Assembly (NCBI RefSeq): GCF_016055185.1
Contig: NZ_JAECVR010000008.1
Coordinates: 93,490 to 157,489 of the forward strand
Length of the DNA stretch: 64,000 nt
Direction: 5' to 3'
DNA from: Paenactinomyces guangxiensis
GTDB taxonomy: Bacteria > Bacillota > Bacilli > Thermoactinomycetales > Thermoactinomycetaceae
A model generated the notes under the pieces. That model was not told the DNA's origin. It did no database searches and saw only the letters and a program-made list of their open reading frames with translations. This document shows positions 1 to 6,988 of this stretch, piece by piece (the first letter of the stretch is position 1; each line of letters opens with the position of its first letter). Made by a program: the position numbers and the translations under genes.

Positions 1-233
1 CCCGTATTGCGCCGGTGCGGCGGGACAAGCGTAACCTCCTGATCATCAAACAAAATTTTGCCTTTCGTGGGATAATAAAAACCGGCGATCATCCGCAAGG
101 TGGTTGTTTTCCCGCAGCCGCTGGGTCCGAGCAAAGTGAAAAACTCCCCTTCTTGAATCTCCAAATCCAATTGTTTGACAGCGACCACTCCATCAAATGT
201 TTTGTTCACTTGTAACAGTTGAACCCGACTCAA
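1..233 (-). CDS. ABC transporter ATP-binding protein (5' part; runs off the window)
   Basis: This is the N-terminal part of a nucleotide-binding subunit that would power uptake by the binding protein encoded just upstream. About 77 residues are visible, with a Walker A motif GPSGCGKTT near residue 38 and then RMIAGF, as in the PotA/FbpC/ThiQ importer ATPases. The signature motif and Walker B lie outside the window. I chose the TTG start at 233 because a GGAG sits 8 bases before it; an in-frame GTG at 242 is the alternative. The upstream gene ends at 258, so the two are tightly spaced and probably co-transcribed. The permease is expected beyond the edge. Family is clear; substrate is not. Confidence 0.85.
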   Translation of the reverse strand, partial: MSRVQLLQVNKTFDGVVAVKQLDLEIQEGEFFTLLGPSGCGKTTTLRMIAGFYYPTKGKILFDDQEVTLVPPHRRNT

Positions 234-257
234 TCCAATCACTCCATCAGAAGATTC

Positions 258-1331
258 CTATTTTTCAACCTGCTTCTGTTTGTTTTTAATGTTCTGATCC
301 CAATACTCCATCCATTCTTTCTCTTTCTCCTGCATCACTTTCCAATCAATTTCCATCGGGGTAATTTTCGTCTCTGTAATCCAGGCCGGCAGGTTTTTAA
401 GATCGGCACGGGTGGGAATACGATAATGGTTTTTCGCCAGATGGAGTGCGGCTTTCTCCGAGTTGACGAACTCATAAAACTCTTTTGCCGCTTCCGAATG
501 TTTCGCCCCTTTTACCAGAGCAATTCCTTCAGTTAAAACAGGGGTACCGCTCCTGGGGATTACAAAGTCAAACGGATAGTTTTTCTTCTCCTTCAACATA
601 ACGGCATCAGGCATATTCCAAACAGTAATGGAGCCCTCTCCTCTGGCTATTTTGTTGTACATGATTTCCGGATTGGGTGAATACTCCTTGGTGTTGGCAT
701 CCAATTTGCCCAGCCATTCGTACCCCTGTTTCGGATCTTTGCTATCTTTGTAGGTTCGGTAAATCATCGCCGAGAAAATGGTTCTCATCGTTCCCGATGC
801 CAGAGGGTACCGAATCAATATTTGATCTTTCCATTTCGGATCCAGTAAATCATCCCAATCTTGCGGAGCCTCCTGTTTGGAAACTTTATCGGTATTAAAC
901 ATAATTACTTCCGGTGTTTGACTTGTTCCGGTCCAGCTGAAATCATCCGCTCTAAATTCTTTCGGCAGCGCATCAGCATAAGTGGGCTTGTATGGTTCCA
1001 GCAAGCCTTCATTTCTCGCTTGCTCAAACATCACCGAAGGCGCTCCCCACCAGACATCTGCCTGCGGATTTTGCTTTTCGGAGCGAACCCGGTCCAGTAC
1101 CTCTTGTGACCCCATATCCAGCCACTGAACATCCGTATCGGGGTGTTCTTTTTCAAACATCTTCTCAAAATCTTGCAAAATATCTTTTCCATGCGGAGAG
1201 TAAATAACCACTTTCTCTTCTAATCCATGACTTGTTTTGTCCCCTGATGAATCCGGAGCCAGACAACCTGTTGCAACCAGGGTAATCAGGCTCGTCACCA
1301 ACAATCCTTTCCAGACTGAATGTGAACGCAT
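258..1331 (-). CDS. ABC transporter extracellular solute-binding lipoprotein (AfuA/FbpA-like)
   Basis: This lipid-anchored periplasmic-type binding protein (357 residues) captures a small solute outside the membrane for the ABC importer whose ATPase follows. A signal peptide ends in the lipobox VATGC around residue 23. The body has the layout of the COG1840 family (iron(III), thiamine or phosphonate binders), with the characteristic stretch QADVWWGAPS and a later ASGTMR region. I chose the ATG at 1331 because an AAGGGGGG ribosome site lies 6 bases before it; an earlier in-frame start lacks one. It is the first gene of its operon and diverges from the PIG-L gene. Iron versus another ligand cannot be decided here. 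Confidence 0.85.
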   Translation of the reverse strand: MRSHSVWKGLLVTSLITLVATGCLAPDSSGDKTSHGLEEKVVIYSPHGKDILQDFEKMFEKEHPDTDVQWLDMGSQEVLDRVRSEKQNPQADVWWGAPSVMFEQARNEGLLEPYKPTYADALPKEFRADDFSWTGTSQTPEVIMFNTDKVSKQEAPQDWDDLLDPKWKDQILIRYPLASGTMRTIFSAMIYRTYKDSKDPKQGYEWLGKLDANTKEYSPNPEIMYNKIARGEGSITVWNMPDAVMLKEKKNYPFDFVIPRSGTPVLTEGIALVKGAKHSEAAKEFYEFVNSEKAALHLAKNHYRIPTRADLKNLPAWITETKITPMEIDWKVMQEKEKEWMEYWDQNIKNKQKQVEK

Positions 1332-1454
1332 AGAAAACCCCCCTTGAAATGATAATAAAAAGAATCCGTTGAAAATCTGTGCAAGCGAACTGACCATTCA
1401 TACTTCGTATATCCAAATAAATTTTATCACAATTAATACACTATTCATCCTTCT

Positions 1455-1476
1455 TTTTAGGAAATAGATCCTAAAA
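1455..1476. promoter_or_regulatory. Inverted repeat between divergent genes (possible operator)
   Basis: TTTTAGGA and TCCTAAAA form perfect 8-base arms separated by 6 bases. The repeat lies in the 210-base gap between the ABC importer operon and the PIG-L gene, where both promoters must be. It is not followed by a T-run, so an operator is more likely than a terminator. The regulator is unknown. Confidence 0.35.
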
Positions 1477-1541
1477 GAAATAGGACTATAGACAATTCTA
1501 ACTATTTTTGCTATTCTTCCATTTGAAAGGGAGGGAAATGG

Positions 1542-4064
1542 ATGGATAAAACCTGGCTTAAAAAACTGGCAGTTGTGTTTCTTACTGCCGCCTTATTTAT
1601 TGGAACGCTGCTACCCGGTTCCCTGGTATACGGAGAACCTGAAGCAGACCCGGAGCTATGGAAGGTATTACAGCCCCTGGGTACAACTGTAAGCTTTATG
1701 AACACGGGAGCTCATCCGGATGATGAGCAAAGCGCCCTGCTCGCCTACCTTTCTCTGGGTAAAGGAGTAAGAACGGCAAGCGTTCTGGCCAACCGGGGTG
1801 AAGGCGGTCAAAACGAGATCGGTACAGAATTAGGGAACGGCCTGGGAATCATTCGCTCACGGGAGCTACAGGAAGCCGCCAACTTGCTGAACGTGAATCT
1901 CTTCCTGCTCAGTGAAAAGATTAATGATCCCATTTACGACTTCGGTTTCTCTAAGTCCCCGGAAGAAACCCTGGACAAGTGGGGGGAACAAATTGTCTAT
2001 GAACGGTTGATCCGCCGGATTCGAACAGAGCGTCCGGATCTTGTGATGCCTTCATTCCGGGATGACCCTTCCCAACACGGACACCATCGTGCCATCAGTC
2101 AATTGACTCTCCGCGCCTTCAAAGATGCAGCTGATCCCCGTGTATTCCCGGAACATCTCCGCCAGGGTATCAAACCGTGGCAGGTGAAAAAGGTTTACTT
2201 GCCTGCCGCGAAGGATAAAGAAACATTGCGCTTCAATATCGGCACCGTCGATCCGGTTTACGGCCTTACCTATCCACAGTTGGGAGAAGAATCTCGAAAG
2301 CTCCACAAAAGCCAGGGGATGGGCCGCGATCTGCCCGTGGAGGATTATTGGGTGTCTCTGGAGCTTGTCCACTCTTCAGTCGGCAAAGTGAAACAGGAAT
2401 CTACCATCTTTGAAGATATCCCCTATAACTTTCGTGATCAAAGCAAACAAATCTCTCACCCCGCTGTCAAACAAAGGCTCATCACCTTACAAGAACACCT
2501 TGAACAAGCGCAAAAAGCATATCCGGACCGGAAAAAAGCAGCCTTTCTCATCCAACGCTCCCTAAAGGAAACGAGTGAAATGGAAAGACTTGTTGCATCT
2601 GTACTTCCTAAAGAACAGCAACAGGATCTCTTATTTCTCCTGCAAAAAAAAGAGGAGCAGCTTGAAAAAGCCAGTGCCGTCACCGGTGGAGTGGAAGTTC
2701 AAATGTCTGCCGATCAGGCGATTCTGACCCGGGGGGCAACGAGCCGTTTTACCATTCAAATGAATCACAACGGTCATGCTCCGATCACACAGATAAAAGT
2801 AAAACCAGTTGTTCCGAAAAACTGGCAAGCGAAAATGGAGCGCTATCCGCCAACGCTCCTGCCGGGCAAAAAGGGAACCATCACCATACAGGTCCGGACA
2901 CCTGCGGATGCATCCTTCTTCGATCCCTATGCTCCTTCTAGGGTCAGAGCAGAGTTACAATACCGGCTTCACGGAGTCACAGTGAAACGTATTGTCACAT
3001 TAGACCCGAAGCGGCAAACGATGGCCTTGCTTCCGGATTGGGGCCTTCTATTAAACCCGGAAGCAACCATCATCAACACCGAAAAATCGGACAAAACAAG
3101 AAAGATCAGCGTTCAGGTGACCAATTATGTCCGGGGGGAAAGCTCAGGTGTTGTCACCCCGTCCCTGCCCGCCAGCTGGAAGGCAGTTCCTTCCTCGATC
3201 CCCGTCTCATTCGCCAGACAAGGCGAGAGCAAACAACTGCAATTTACGATCACTGCACCTGACTCCCTGCAGGCCAGGGCATATGAGATCGGATTTCAGG
3301 CTGTTGTGAACGGGCAGTCGTTTTCCGCCCAGGTTCAAAAAATACACTACAATCATATTGGTACCAGTTACCTGATCACTGATGCAAAAACCACGATTCA
3401 GGCCTTTCCCTTAAAATTGGCAAACAACCTGAATATAGCGTATGTCGACAGCGGCTTTGATCAAGTAGCCGATTACTTGCGCCAGGCGGGTTTAAATGTG
3501 ACTGAATTAAATGAGCAGATGCTTTCATCGGGAGATCTGAGCCAGTACAACACCATCGTGGTAGGGATTCGCGCCTATCTCTCCCGCTCCGATCTTCTCA
3601 AGCACAATGACCGTCTGCTGGAATATGTGCGAAATGGCGGAAATGTGGTCATGCAATATCATAAACCCGGGGACCGTTGGAGTCCGGAGCTTGCTCCTTA
3701 TCCGCTTACACCGGGTGATCCGTCCATTCAGTGGCGCGTCACCGATGAACATGCACCTGTCACTTTCTTGCAGCCGGACCATCCTTTGCTTCAAGCACCC
3801 AATCAAATATCGGCAGAGGATTTCTCGGGATGGGTGCAGGAGCGGGGACTCTACTTTCCTTCCAGTTGGGACCCTGCCTACACCCCGCTTCTTTCGATGG
3901 CCGACCCGGGCGAAAAGCCCTTTACCGGCGGCCTGCTAGTCGCCGATTATGGAAAAGGAACCTACATTTACAGCAGTCTGGTCTGGTACCGGCAGATTCA
4001 AAGTCAAGTTCCCGGCGGGTATCGAATGTTCGTCAATTTAATCAGTTATCCGAAAACAAAATAA
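1542..4064 (+). CDS. Secreted PIG-L family deacetylase, multidomain
   Basis: This 840-residue exported protein has a hydrophobic signal peptide (about residues 8-31) and then a PIG-L/LmbE-type de-N-acetylase domain. The zinc-site motif is AHPDDEQ near residue 57, and H-G-H-H-R follows near residue 180, as in enzymes that remove acetyl groups from N-acetylglucosamine-type substrates. Residues of about 385-610 look like beta-sandwich domains (NEW3/NPCBM-associated type). The last 220 resemble a ThuA/glutamine-amidotransferase-like fold (NTIVVGIRAY, then NGGNVVMQYH). Start: GGGAGGG 8 bases before the ATG; an ATG 4 bases earlier stops at once. It appears monocistronic with its own terminator. The substrate is unknown; a cell-wall or extracellular amino-sugar polymer is an inference. 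Confidence 0.85.
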   Translation: MDKTWLKKLAVVFLTAALFIGTLLPGSLVYGEPEADPELWKVLQPLGTTVSFMNTGAHPDDEQSALLAYLSLGKGVRTASVLANRGEGGQNEIGTELGNGLGIIRSRELQEAANLLNVNLFLLSEKINDPIYDFGFSKSPEETLDKWGEQIVYERLIRRIRTERPDLVMPSFRDDPSQHGHHRAISQLTLRAFKDAADPRVFPEHLRQGIKPWQVKKVYLPAAKDKETLRFNIGTVDPVYGLTYPQLGEESRKLHKSQGMGRDLPVEDYWVSLELVHSSVGKVKQESTIFEDIPYNFRDQSKQISHPAVKQRLITLQEHLEQAQKAYPDRKKAAFLIQRSLKETSEMERLVASVLPKEQQQDLLFLLQKKEEQLEKASAVTGGVEVQMSADQAILTRGATSRFTIQMNHNGHAPITQIKVKPVVPKNWQAKMERYPPTLLPGKKGTITIQVRTPADASFFDPYAPSRVRAELQYRLHGVTVKRIVTLDPKRQTMALLPDWGLLLNPEATIINTEKSDKTRKISVQVTNYVRGESSGVVTPSLPASWKAVPSSIPVSFARQGESKQLQFTITAPDSLQARAYEIGFQAVVNGQSFSAQVQKIHYNHIGTSYLITDAKTTIQAFPLKLANNLNIAYVDSGFDQVADYLRQAGLNVTELNEQMLSSGDLSQYNTIVVGIRAYLSRSDLLKHNDRLLEYVRNGGNVVMQYHKPGDRWSPELAPYPLTPGDPSIQWRVTDEHAPVTFLQPDHPLLQAPNQISAEDFSGWVQERGLYFPSSWDPAYTPLLSMADPGEKPFTGGLLVADYGKGTYIYSSLVWYRQIQSQVPGGYRMFVNLISYPKTK

Positions 4065-4066
4065 GT

Positions 4067-4108
4067 GAAATGAAAAAACCAGAGAGTACCTGCCTGGTTT
4101 TTTCATTT
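4067..4108 (+). terminator. Rho-independent terminator after the PIG-L gene
   Basis: A stem of about 15 base pairs is built from AAATGAAAAAACCAG and its complement around an 11-base loop. The A-rich left and T-rich right arms would allow termination in both directions. Confidence 0.7.
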
Positions 4109-4198
4109 TCAATAAATAGGTCCATTTTCGCTTTCCCTTTCATTACCAAGTTTGCTATTATATAAATTGTGGGAAATTTTTTGCAAGGAGAGGTATGT

Positions 4199-4393
4199 AT
4201 GACCACAGTTGTATCTTCTGCTCCGATCGCGAAGGAGTACTATTACCATTTGCTTGAGGCAAGTTATCAACGTGCCAAACGGATCCTGGAAGAGATGGAA
4301 CAGGCTCCGGAAAAATATTCTCCGGAAAAAATGAGAGAAACCATCGCCTATGTCTCTCATTTAAAAAAAGAGATGGAAGAGTATAAAATATAG
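4199..4393 (+). CDS. Small hypothetical protein, helical, charged (64 aa)
   Basis: The gene has a good ribosome site (AAGGAGAGG, 5 bases before the ATG at 4199) and its own downstream terminator, so it is probably real. The product is rich in Glu, Lys and Tyr and looks wholly alpha-helical, with heptad-like spacing in the second half (ILEEMEQ, then HLKKEMEEY). It has no membrane segment and no cysteines. I do not recognise a family. A TATTATATAAA stretch about 35 bases upstream could supply a promoter. Confidence 0.6.
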   Translation: MTTVVSSAPIAKEYYYHLLEASYQRAKRILEEMEQAPEKYSPEKMRETIAYVSHLKKEMEEYKI

Positions 4394-4401
4394 CCTTCAG
4401 G

Positions 4402-4424
4402 GAGAGGAACAACCTCTCTTTTTT
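4402..4424 (+). terminator. Rho-independent terminator
   Basis: GAGAGG and CCTCTC are separated by AACAA and followed by a run of six T. It immediately follows the small gene at 4199. Confidence 0.8.
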
Positions 4425-4780
4425 CATTTAAGAGTGTGCGAGACTTTGCGGGCTATTACCACTCAGAACATGAAGCAGAATTTTTTCTGCACAATCCTTT
4501 CAGGAAAAAATATAATAAAAAATATGTAGGCAAAGATGAAATTGGTTTTATATTCCTTAAATAAGAACCATCTCTTATTTACATATATTTCATTAATTGA
4601 TATTTTATAATTTAAATCAATCGCCTTACTTGCCGGCTTTTTTATCCAATGTGCGGAACCCTTCTGATACCAGCATTTTCTCTTATAAATAGGCTTTTCA
4701 AATAACGGATTTCGCAATGGCACAAATACCCAAAAAACAAAAATAATAAAAATCATATTATTTTTTTATTTTAAGAAAGG

Positions 4781-4803
4781 ATTCGACAATTATGCTGTCG
4801 AAT
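4781..4803. repeat. Inverted repeat ATTCGACA-N7-TGTCGAAT
   Basis: This is a perfect 8-base palindrome with a 7-base spacer and no T-run after it. It lies just before the start-less open frame and a strong Shine-Dalgarno-like AAAGGAG, so it may be an operator for a gene that has since decayed. Confidence 0.35.
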
Positions 4804-4814
4804 AAGGAAATTAA

Positions 4815-5045
4815 CCTAAAAAGAAAGGAGATGAACACACCCCCTTCCTGAAACCTTACCTCGCGCACCGGCTATTTTTACGCTCTATTCGGATCAGCGG
4901 GAACGGATTCTGGAAGGATGATTCAGGGGTGCGAAATAAATATTACACTGGAACAGGCAAGCGGGCGAAATTATCTGTCAAGTGGGAAAGTGATGATTAT
5001 TCCGCAAGCCGGCAAGTGATTGATTCAAACATTCATTTCGATTGA
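4815..5045 (+). pseudogene. Remnant of a small secreted-type protein gene (no start codon)
   Basis: This frame is open for 76 codons and ends in TGA. Its second half reads like a real protein: SGNGFWKDDSGVRNKYY near residue 40, then TGTGKRAKLSVKWES and a VIDSNIHFD end. It has no ATG, GTG or TTG start. A strong AAAGGAG abuts an ATG at 4831 that is one frame off and stops after six codons (NTPPS). Restoring one base in the C5 run just after that ATG would join it to the long frame. I infer a frameshifted or truncated gene; the family is not recognised. Confidence 0.35.
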
Positions 5046-5066
5046 TAAATTAAAGGAGGATCCTAT

Positions 5067-6227
5067 ATGAAACGTTTCTTAAGCATCTTCACTGCCATTT
5101 TAATGATTGCACTGCTTGTTATCCCTTCTTCCATTTTTGCGGAATCTTCTTCCCCGGTAAGTCCCAAATATGTTCCGGGCCAGGTAATTGTTAAATTCAA
5201 AGCCGGAACTTCACAGAAATCGATGCAAGCCGCTCACTCCGAAGAGGGTACACAGGTTGTCAGCAAAAGCTCAAAGCTCGGTTTTGAAGTAGTTAAATTT
5301 AAAAATAAATCGGTCGAAGAGATGATCAAACAATACAAACAAAATCCCAATGTAGAATACGTGGAACCCAACTATTATTTCCACGCCACCTGGACTCCCA
5401 ATGATCTCACCAGCAGTCAATGGGGACCGCAAAAAATCCAGGCCCCACAAGCTTGGGATGTGACCAGAAGCAGCAGCAACGTAAAAATTGCCATTGTTGA
5501 CACAGGAGTACAATCCAACCATCCTGATCTCAGCGGAAAAGTGATTAACGGAAGAGACTTTGTTGATGATGACAATGTTTCCAATGATGCCAACGGCCAC
5601 GGCACACACTGTGCAGGAATTGCCGCCGCTGTCACCAACAACGGTACCGGGATTGCGGGTATGGCCCCCAACGCCAGAATTTTAGCTGTTCGTGTACTGG
5701 ATGCAAACGGAAGCGGCACGCTTGATGATGTGGCAAACGGGATTATCCACGCCGCTGACCAGGGCGCACAAGTGATCAGCCTCAGCCTGGGAGGTTCCTC
5801 TGGCACCAGCTCACTGCAAAACGCAGTCAATTATGCTGTGAACAAAGGCTCTGTTGTCGTCGCTGCTGCCGGCAATTCCGGCTCCTCCGCCCCCAGCTAC
5901 CCGGCTTATTACAGCAATGCGATCGCTGTTGCATCCACAGATTCCGCTGACAGAAAATCTTCTTTCTCCAACTACGGCAGCTGGGTGGATGTAGCGGCTC
6001 CCGGATCTAGCATTTACTCCACTTACATCGGCAGTTCCTATCGTTCATTGAGCGGCACGTCAATGGCTACCCCTCACGTGGCCGGCTTAGCAGGACTGCT
6101 GGCTGCCCAGGGGAAAAACAACTCACAAATCCGCGCCGCGATTGAGAACACAGCGGATCAAATCAGCGGTACCGGAACATACTGGAGCTATGGTCGGGTT
6201 AATGCTGCCAAAGCTGTCAACTATTAA
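5067..6227 (+). CDS. Secreted subtilisin-like serine protease (thermitase-like, S8)
   Basis: This extracellular endopeptidase (386 residues) is made as a pre-pro-enzyme. A signal peptide (about 1-25) is followed by an inhibitor I9-type propeptide (about 30-105) and the mature domain, which starts near WTPND. The catalytic triad is visible: Asp in IVDTGVQSNHPDL, His in NGHGTHCAGIAAA, Ser in SGTSMATPHVAG, with the oxyanion Asn in AAAGNSG. The mature sequence resembles thermitase of Thermoactinomyces vulgaris over its whole length. A strong AAAGGAGGATCC ribosome site precedes the ATG. The gene stands alone and ends at a long bidirectional terminator. Extracellular protein turnover is the likely role. 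Confidence 0.95.
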   Translation: MKRFLSIFTAILMIALLVIPSSIFAESSSPVSPKYVPGQVIVKFKAGTSQKSMQAAHSEEGTQVVSKSSKLGFEVVKFKNKSVEEMIKQYKQNPNVEYVEPNYYFHATWTPNDLTSSQWGPQKIQAPQAWDVTRSSSNVKIAIVDTGVQSNHPDLSGKVINGRDFVDDDNVSNDANGHGTHCAGIAAAVTNNGTGIAGMAPNARILAVRVLDANGSGTLDDVANGIIHAADQGAQVISLSLGGSSGTSSLQNAVNYAVNKGSVVVAAAGNSGSSAPSYPAYYSNAIAVASTDSADRKSSFSNYGSWVDVAAPGSSIYSTYIGSSYRSLSGTSMATPHVAGLAGLLAAQGKNNSQIRAAIENTADQISGTGTYWSYGRVNAAKAVNY

Positions 6228-6271
6228 GAGGCAATGACAACCGAGGAGCAACCCGGCATCAGGCTTAGGTA

Positions 6272-6327
6272 GAAAAAATATGGCTCTTACTTTGTTGTCA
6301 CAGACACAAAGTAAGAGCCATATTTTA
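6272..6327. terminator. Strong bidirectional terminator
   Basis: A perfect 18-base stem (6278-6295 with 6306-6323) has a 10-base loop. It is preceded by a run of A and followed by a run of T, so it can stop transcripts from both sides. It ends the subtilase gene. Confidence 0.85.
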
Positions 6328-6457
6328 ATATGAGCACATCAGGGAACCCGGCATCTCATTTAGCGTACGATTGCCGGGTTGTTTTTTGGTTTACCGTTGC
6401 TTTCAGATACTGTTGAATTGACCTCCGGCATGTCATATTCAGAAAGGTAATTTGACG

Positions 6458-6486
6458 GTGAACCTCTCGCCATCGAAATGGCAAGC
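6458..6486 (-). mobile_element. IS200/IS605-type right-end hairpin (minus orientation)
   Basis: Read on the minus strand, CTTGCCAT-TTCG-ATGGCGAG forms an 8-base hairpin followed by AGGTTCAC. It lies about 80 bases downstream of the TnpB stub stop, where the element's right end and guide RNA would be. The hairpin-GTTCAC architecture matches the one at 6841-6873 on the other strand. The assignment rests on shape and position only. Confidence 0.45.
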
Positions 6487-6564
6487 TTTTTGTTTTATCC
6501 GGCGTGGCAACCCACTGCCATCCACGAAGGCACGTTCCATGCCCTAAGCAAGGTTTAATTCCAG

Positions 6565-6738
6565 TTAACCGGATCTTTCCGGAACGTACCCCTTTGCTTT
6601 TTTTAGGATATTCCGTGCTGCTTTTACATCCCGGTCTGCGATATATCCACAAGAGCAACGCTGGATGCGTTCCCCTGTTTTTTTCACGATCTGCCCACAC
6701 TCCGAACAAGCCTGTGATGTGTTGCAGGGGCCCGCCAT
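6565..6738 (-). pseudogene. TnpB (IS200/IS605 OrfB) C-terminal remnant
   Basis: Only the last 57 or so codons of an RNA-guided TnpB nuclease survive. The reading contains the zinc-ribbon CNTSQACSECG followed about 20 residues later by CSCG, and then the RuvC-III segment ADRDVKAARNIL, ending in ERSG. An in-frame stop lies just upstream of 6738, and nothing TnpB-like precedes it, so the first 300 or more residues, including the first two RuvC acidic residues, are gone. It cannot be active. It is a scar of a mobile element next to mutS2. Confidence 0.8.
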
Positions 6739-6774
6739 TTCCTGTCAGGCTGGAAAGACTCGCCAACCATTGAA

Positions 6775-6873
6775 CATGTACCGTAGGAACTACGGGAAGT
6801 TACGCTCGTGAAAAGGATCGCTTCAGACTCGTTGAAACGAGAAGCTCTGCCACATCAGTGGAGAGTAGTTCAC
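6775..6873 (+). mobile_element. IS200/IS605-type right end / omega-RNA-like scar (plus orientation)
   Basis: Three hairpins follow in order: CCGTAG-GAA-CTACGG (6781-6795), CTCGTT-GA-AACGAG (6828-6841) and CTCTGCCAC-ATCA-GTGGAGAG (6843-6865). They are followed by TAGTTCAC at 6866-6873. This arrangement resembles the right ends of TnpB-carrying IS605-family elements, which double as guide RNA scaffolds. No tnpB lies upstream on this strand, so this would be an orphan end. It is judged from memory of the family, not from an alignment. Confidence 0.5.
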
Positions 6874-6880
6874 TTTAGTC

Positions 6881-6964
6881 CTAAGCATTTAACATAAACC
6901 AGATGACTCCGACAATAAAAAAGAGAAGAGCAATGCTCCCTAGGATTCTTGGCAGATATTTCAT
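6881..6964 (-). CDS. Small single-span membrane protein (27 aa)
   Basis: This short frame follows mutS2 by 24 bases on the same strand. It has a good ribosome site (GGTGGGGG, 6 bases before the ATG). The product starts MKYLPR and continues as one hydrophobic helix (about residues 7-24). It would sit in the cytoplasmic membrane with a positive N-terminus inside. No family is recognised. Its stop codon lies only 8 bases from the IS605-like scar, so truncation by that element is possible. Confidence 0.5.
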   Translation of the reverse strand: MKYLPRILGSIALLFFIVGVIWFMLNA

Positions 6965-6988
6965 CCGTTTCCCCCACCATACTATAAT

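Larger units (their letters stand above)
4430..5060. other. 630-base stretch without an intact gene
   Basis: This AT-rich gap precedes the subtilase. It holds one weak minus-strand frame (4463-4756, 97 codons, two hydrophobic stretches, no ribosome site) that I do not accept as a gene. It also holds an inverted repeat at 4781-4803 and a protein-like open frame without a start codon at 4815-5045, listed separately. The subtilase promoter must lie in the last 100 bases, but no clear -10/-35 pair stands out. Confidence 0.5.

Noticed and set aside
4463..4756. 97-codon AT-rich minus-strand frame with hydrophobic stretches
   Set aside because: It has no ribosome site, a composition typical of random AT-rich DNA and no recognisable family.
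6504..6773. 89-codon plus-strand frame in the IS605 scar
   Set aside because: It is the antisense of the TnpB C-terminus, whose zinc ribbon and RuvC-III motifs are on the minus strand.
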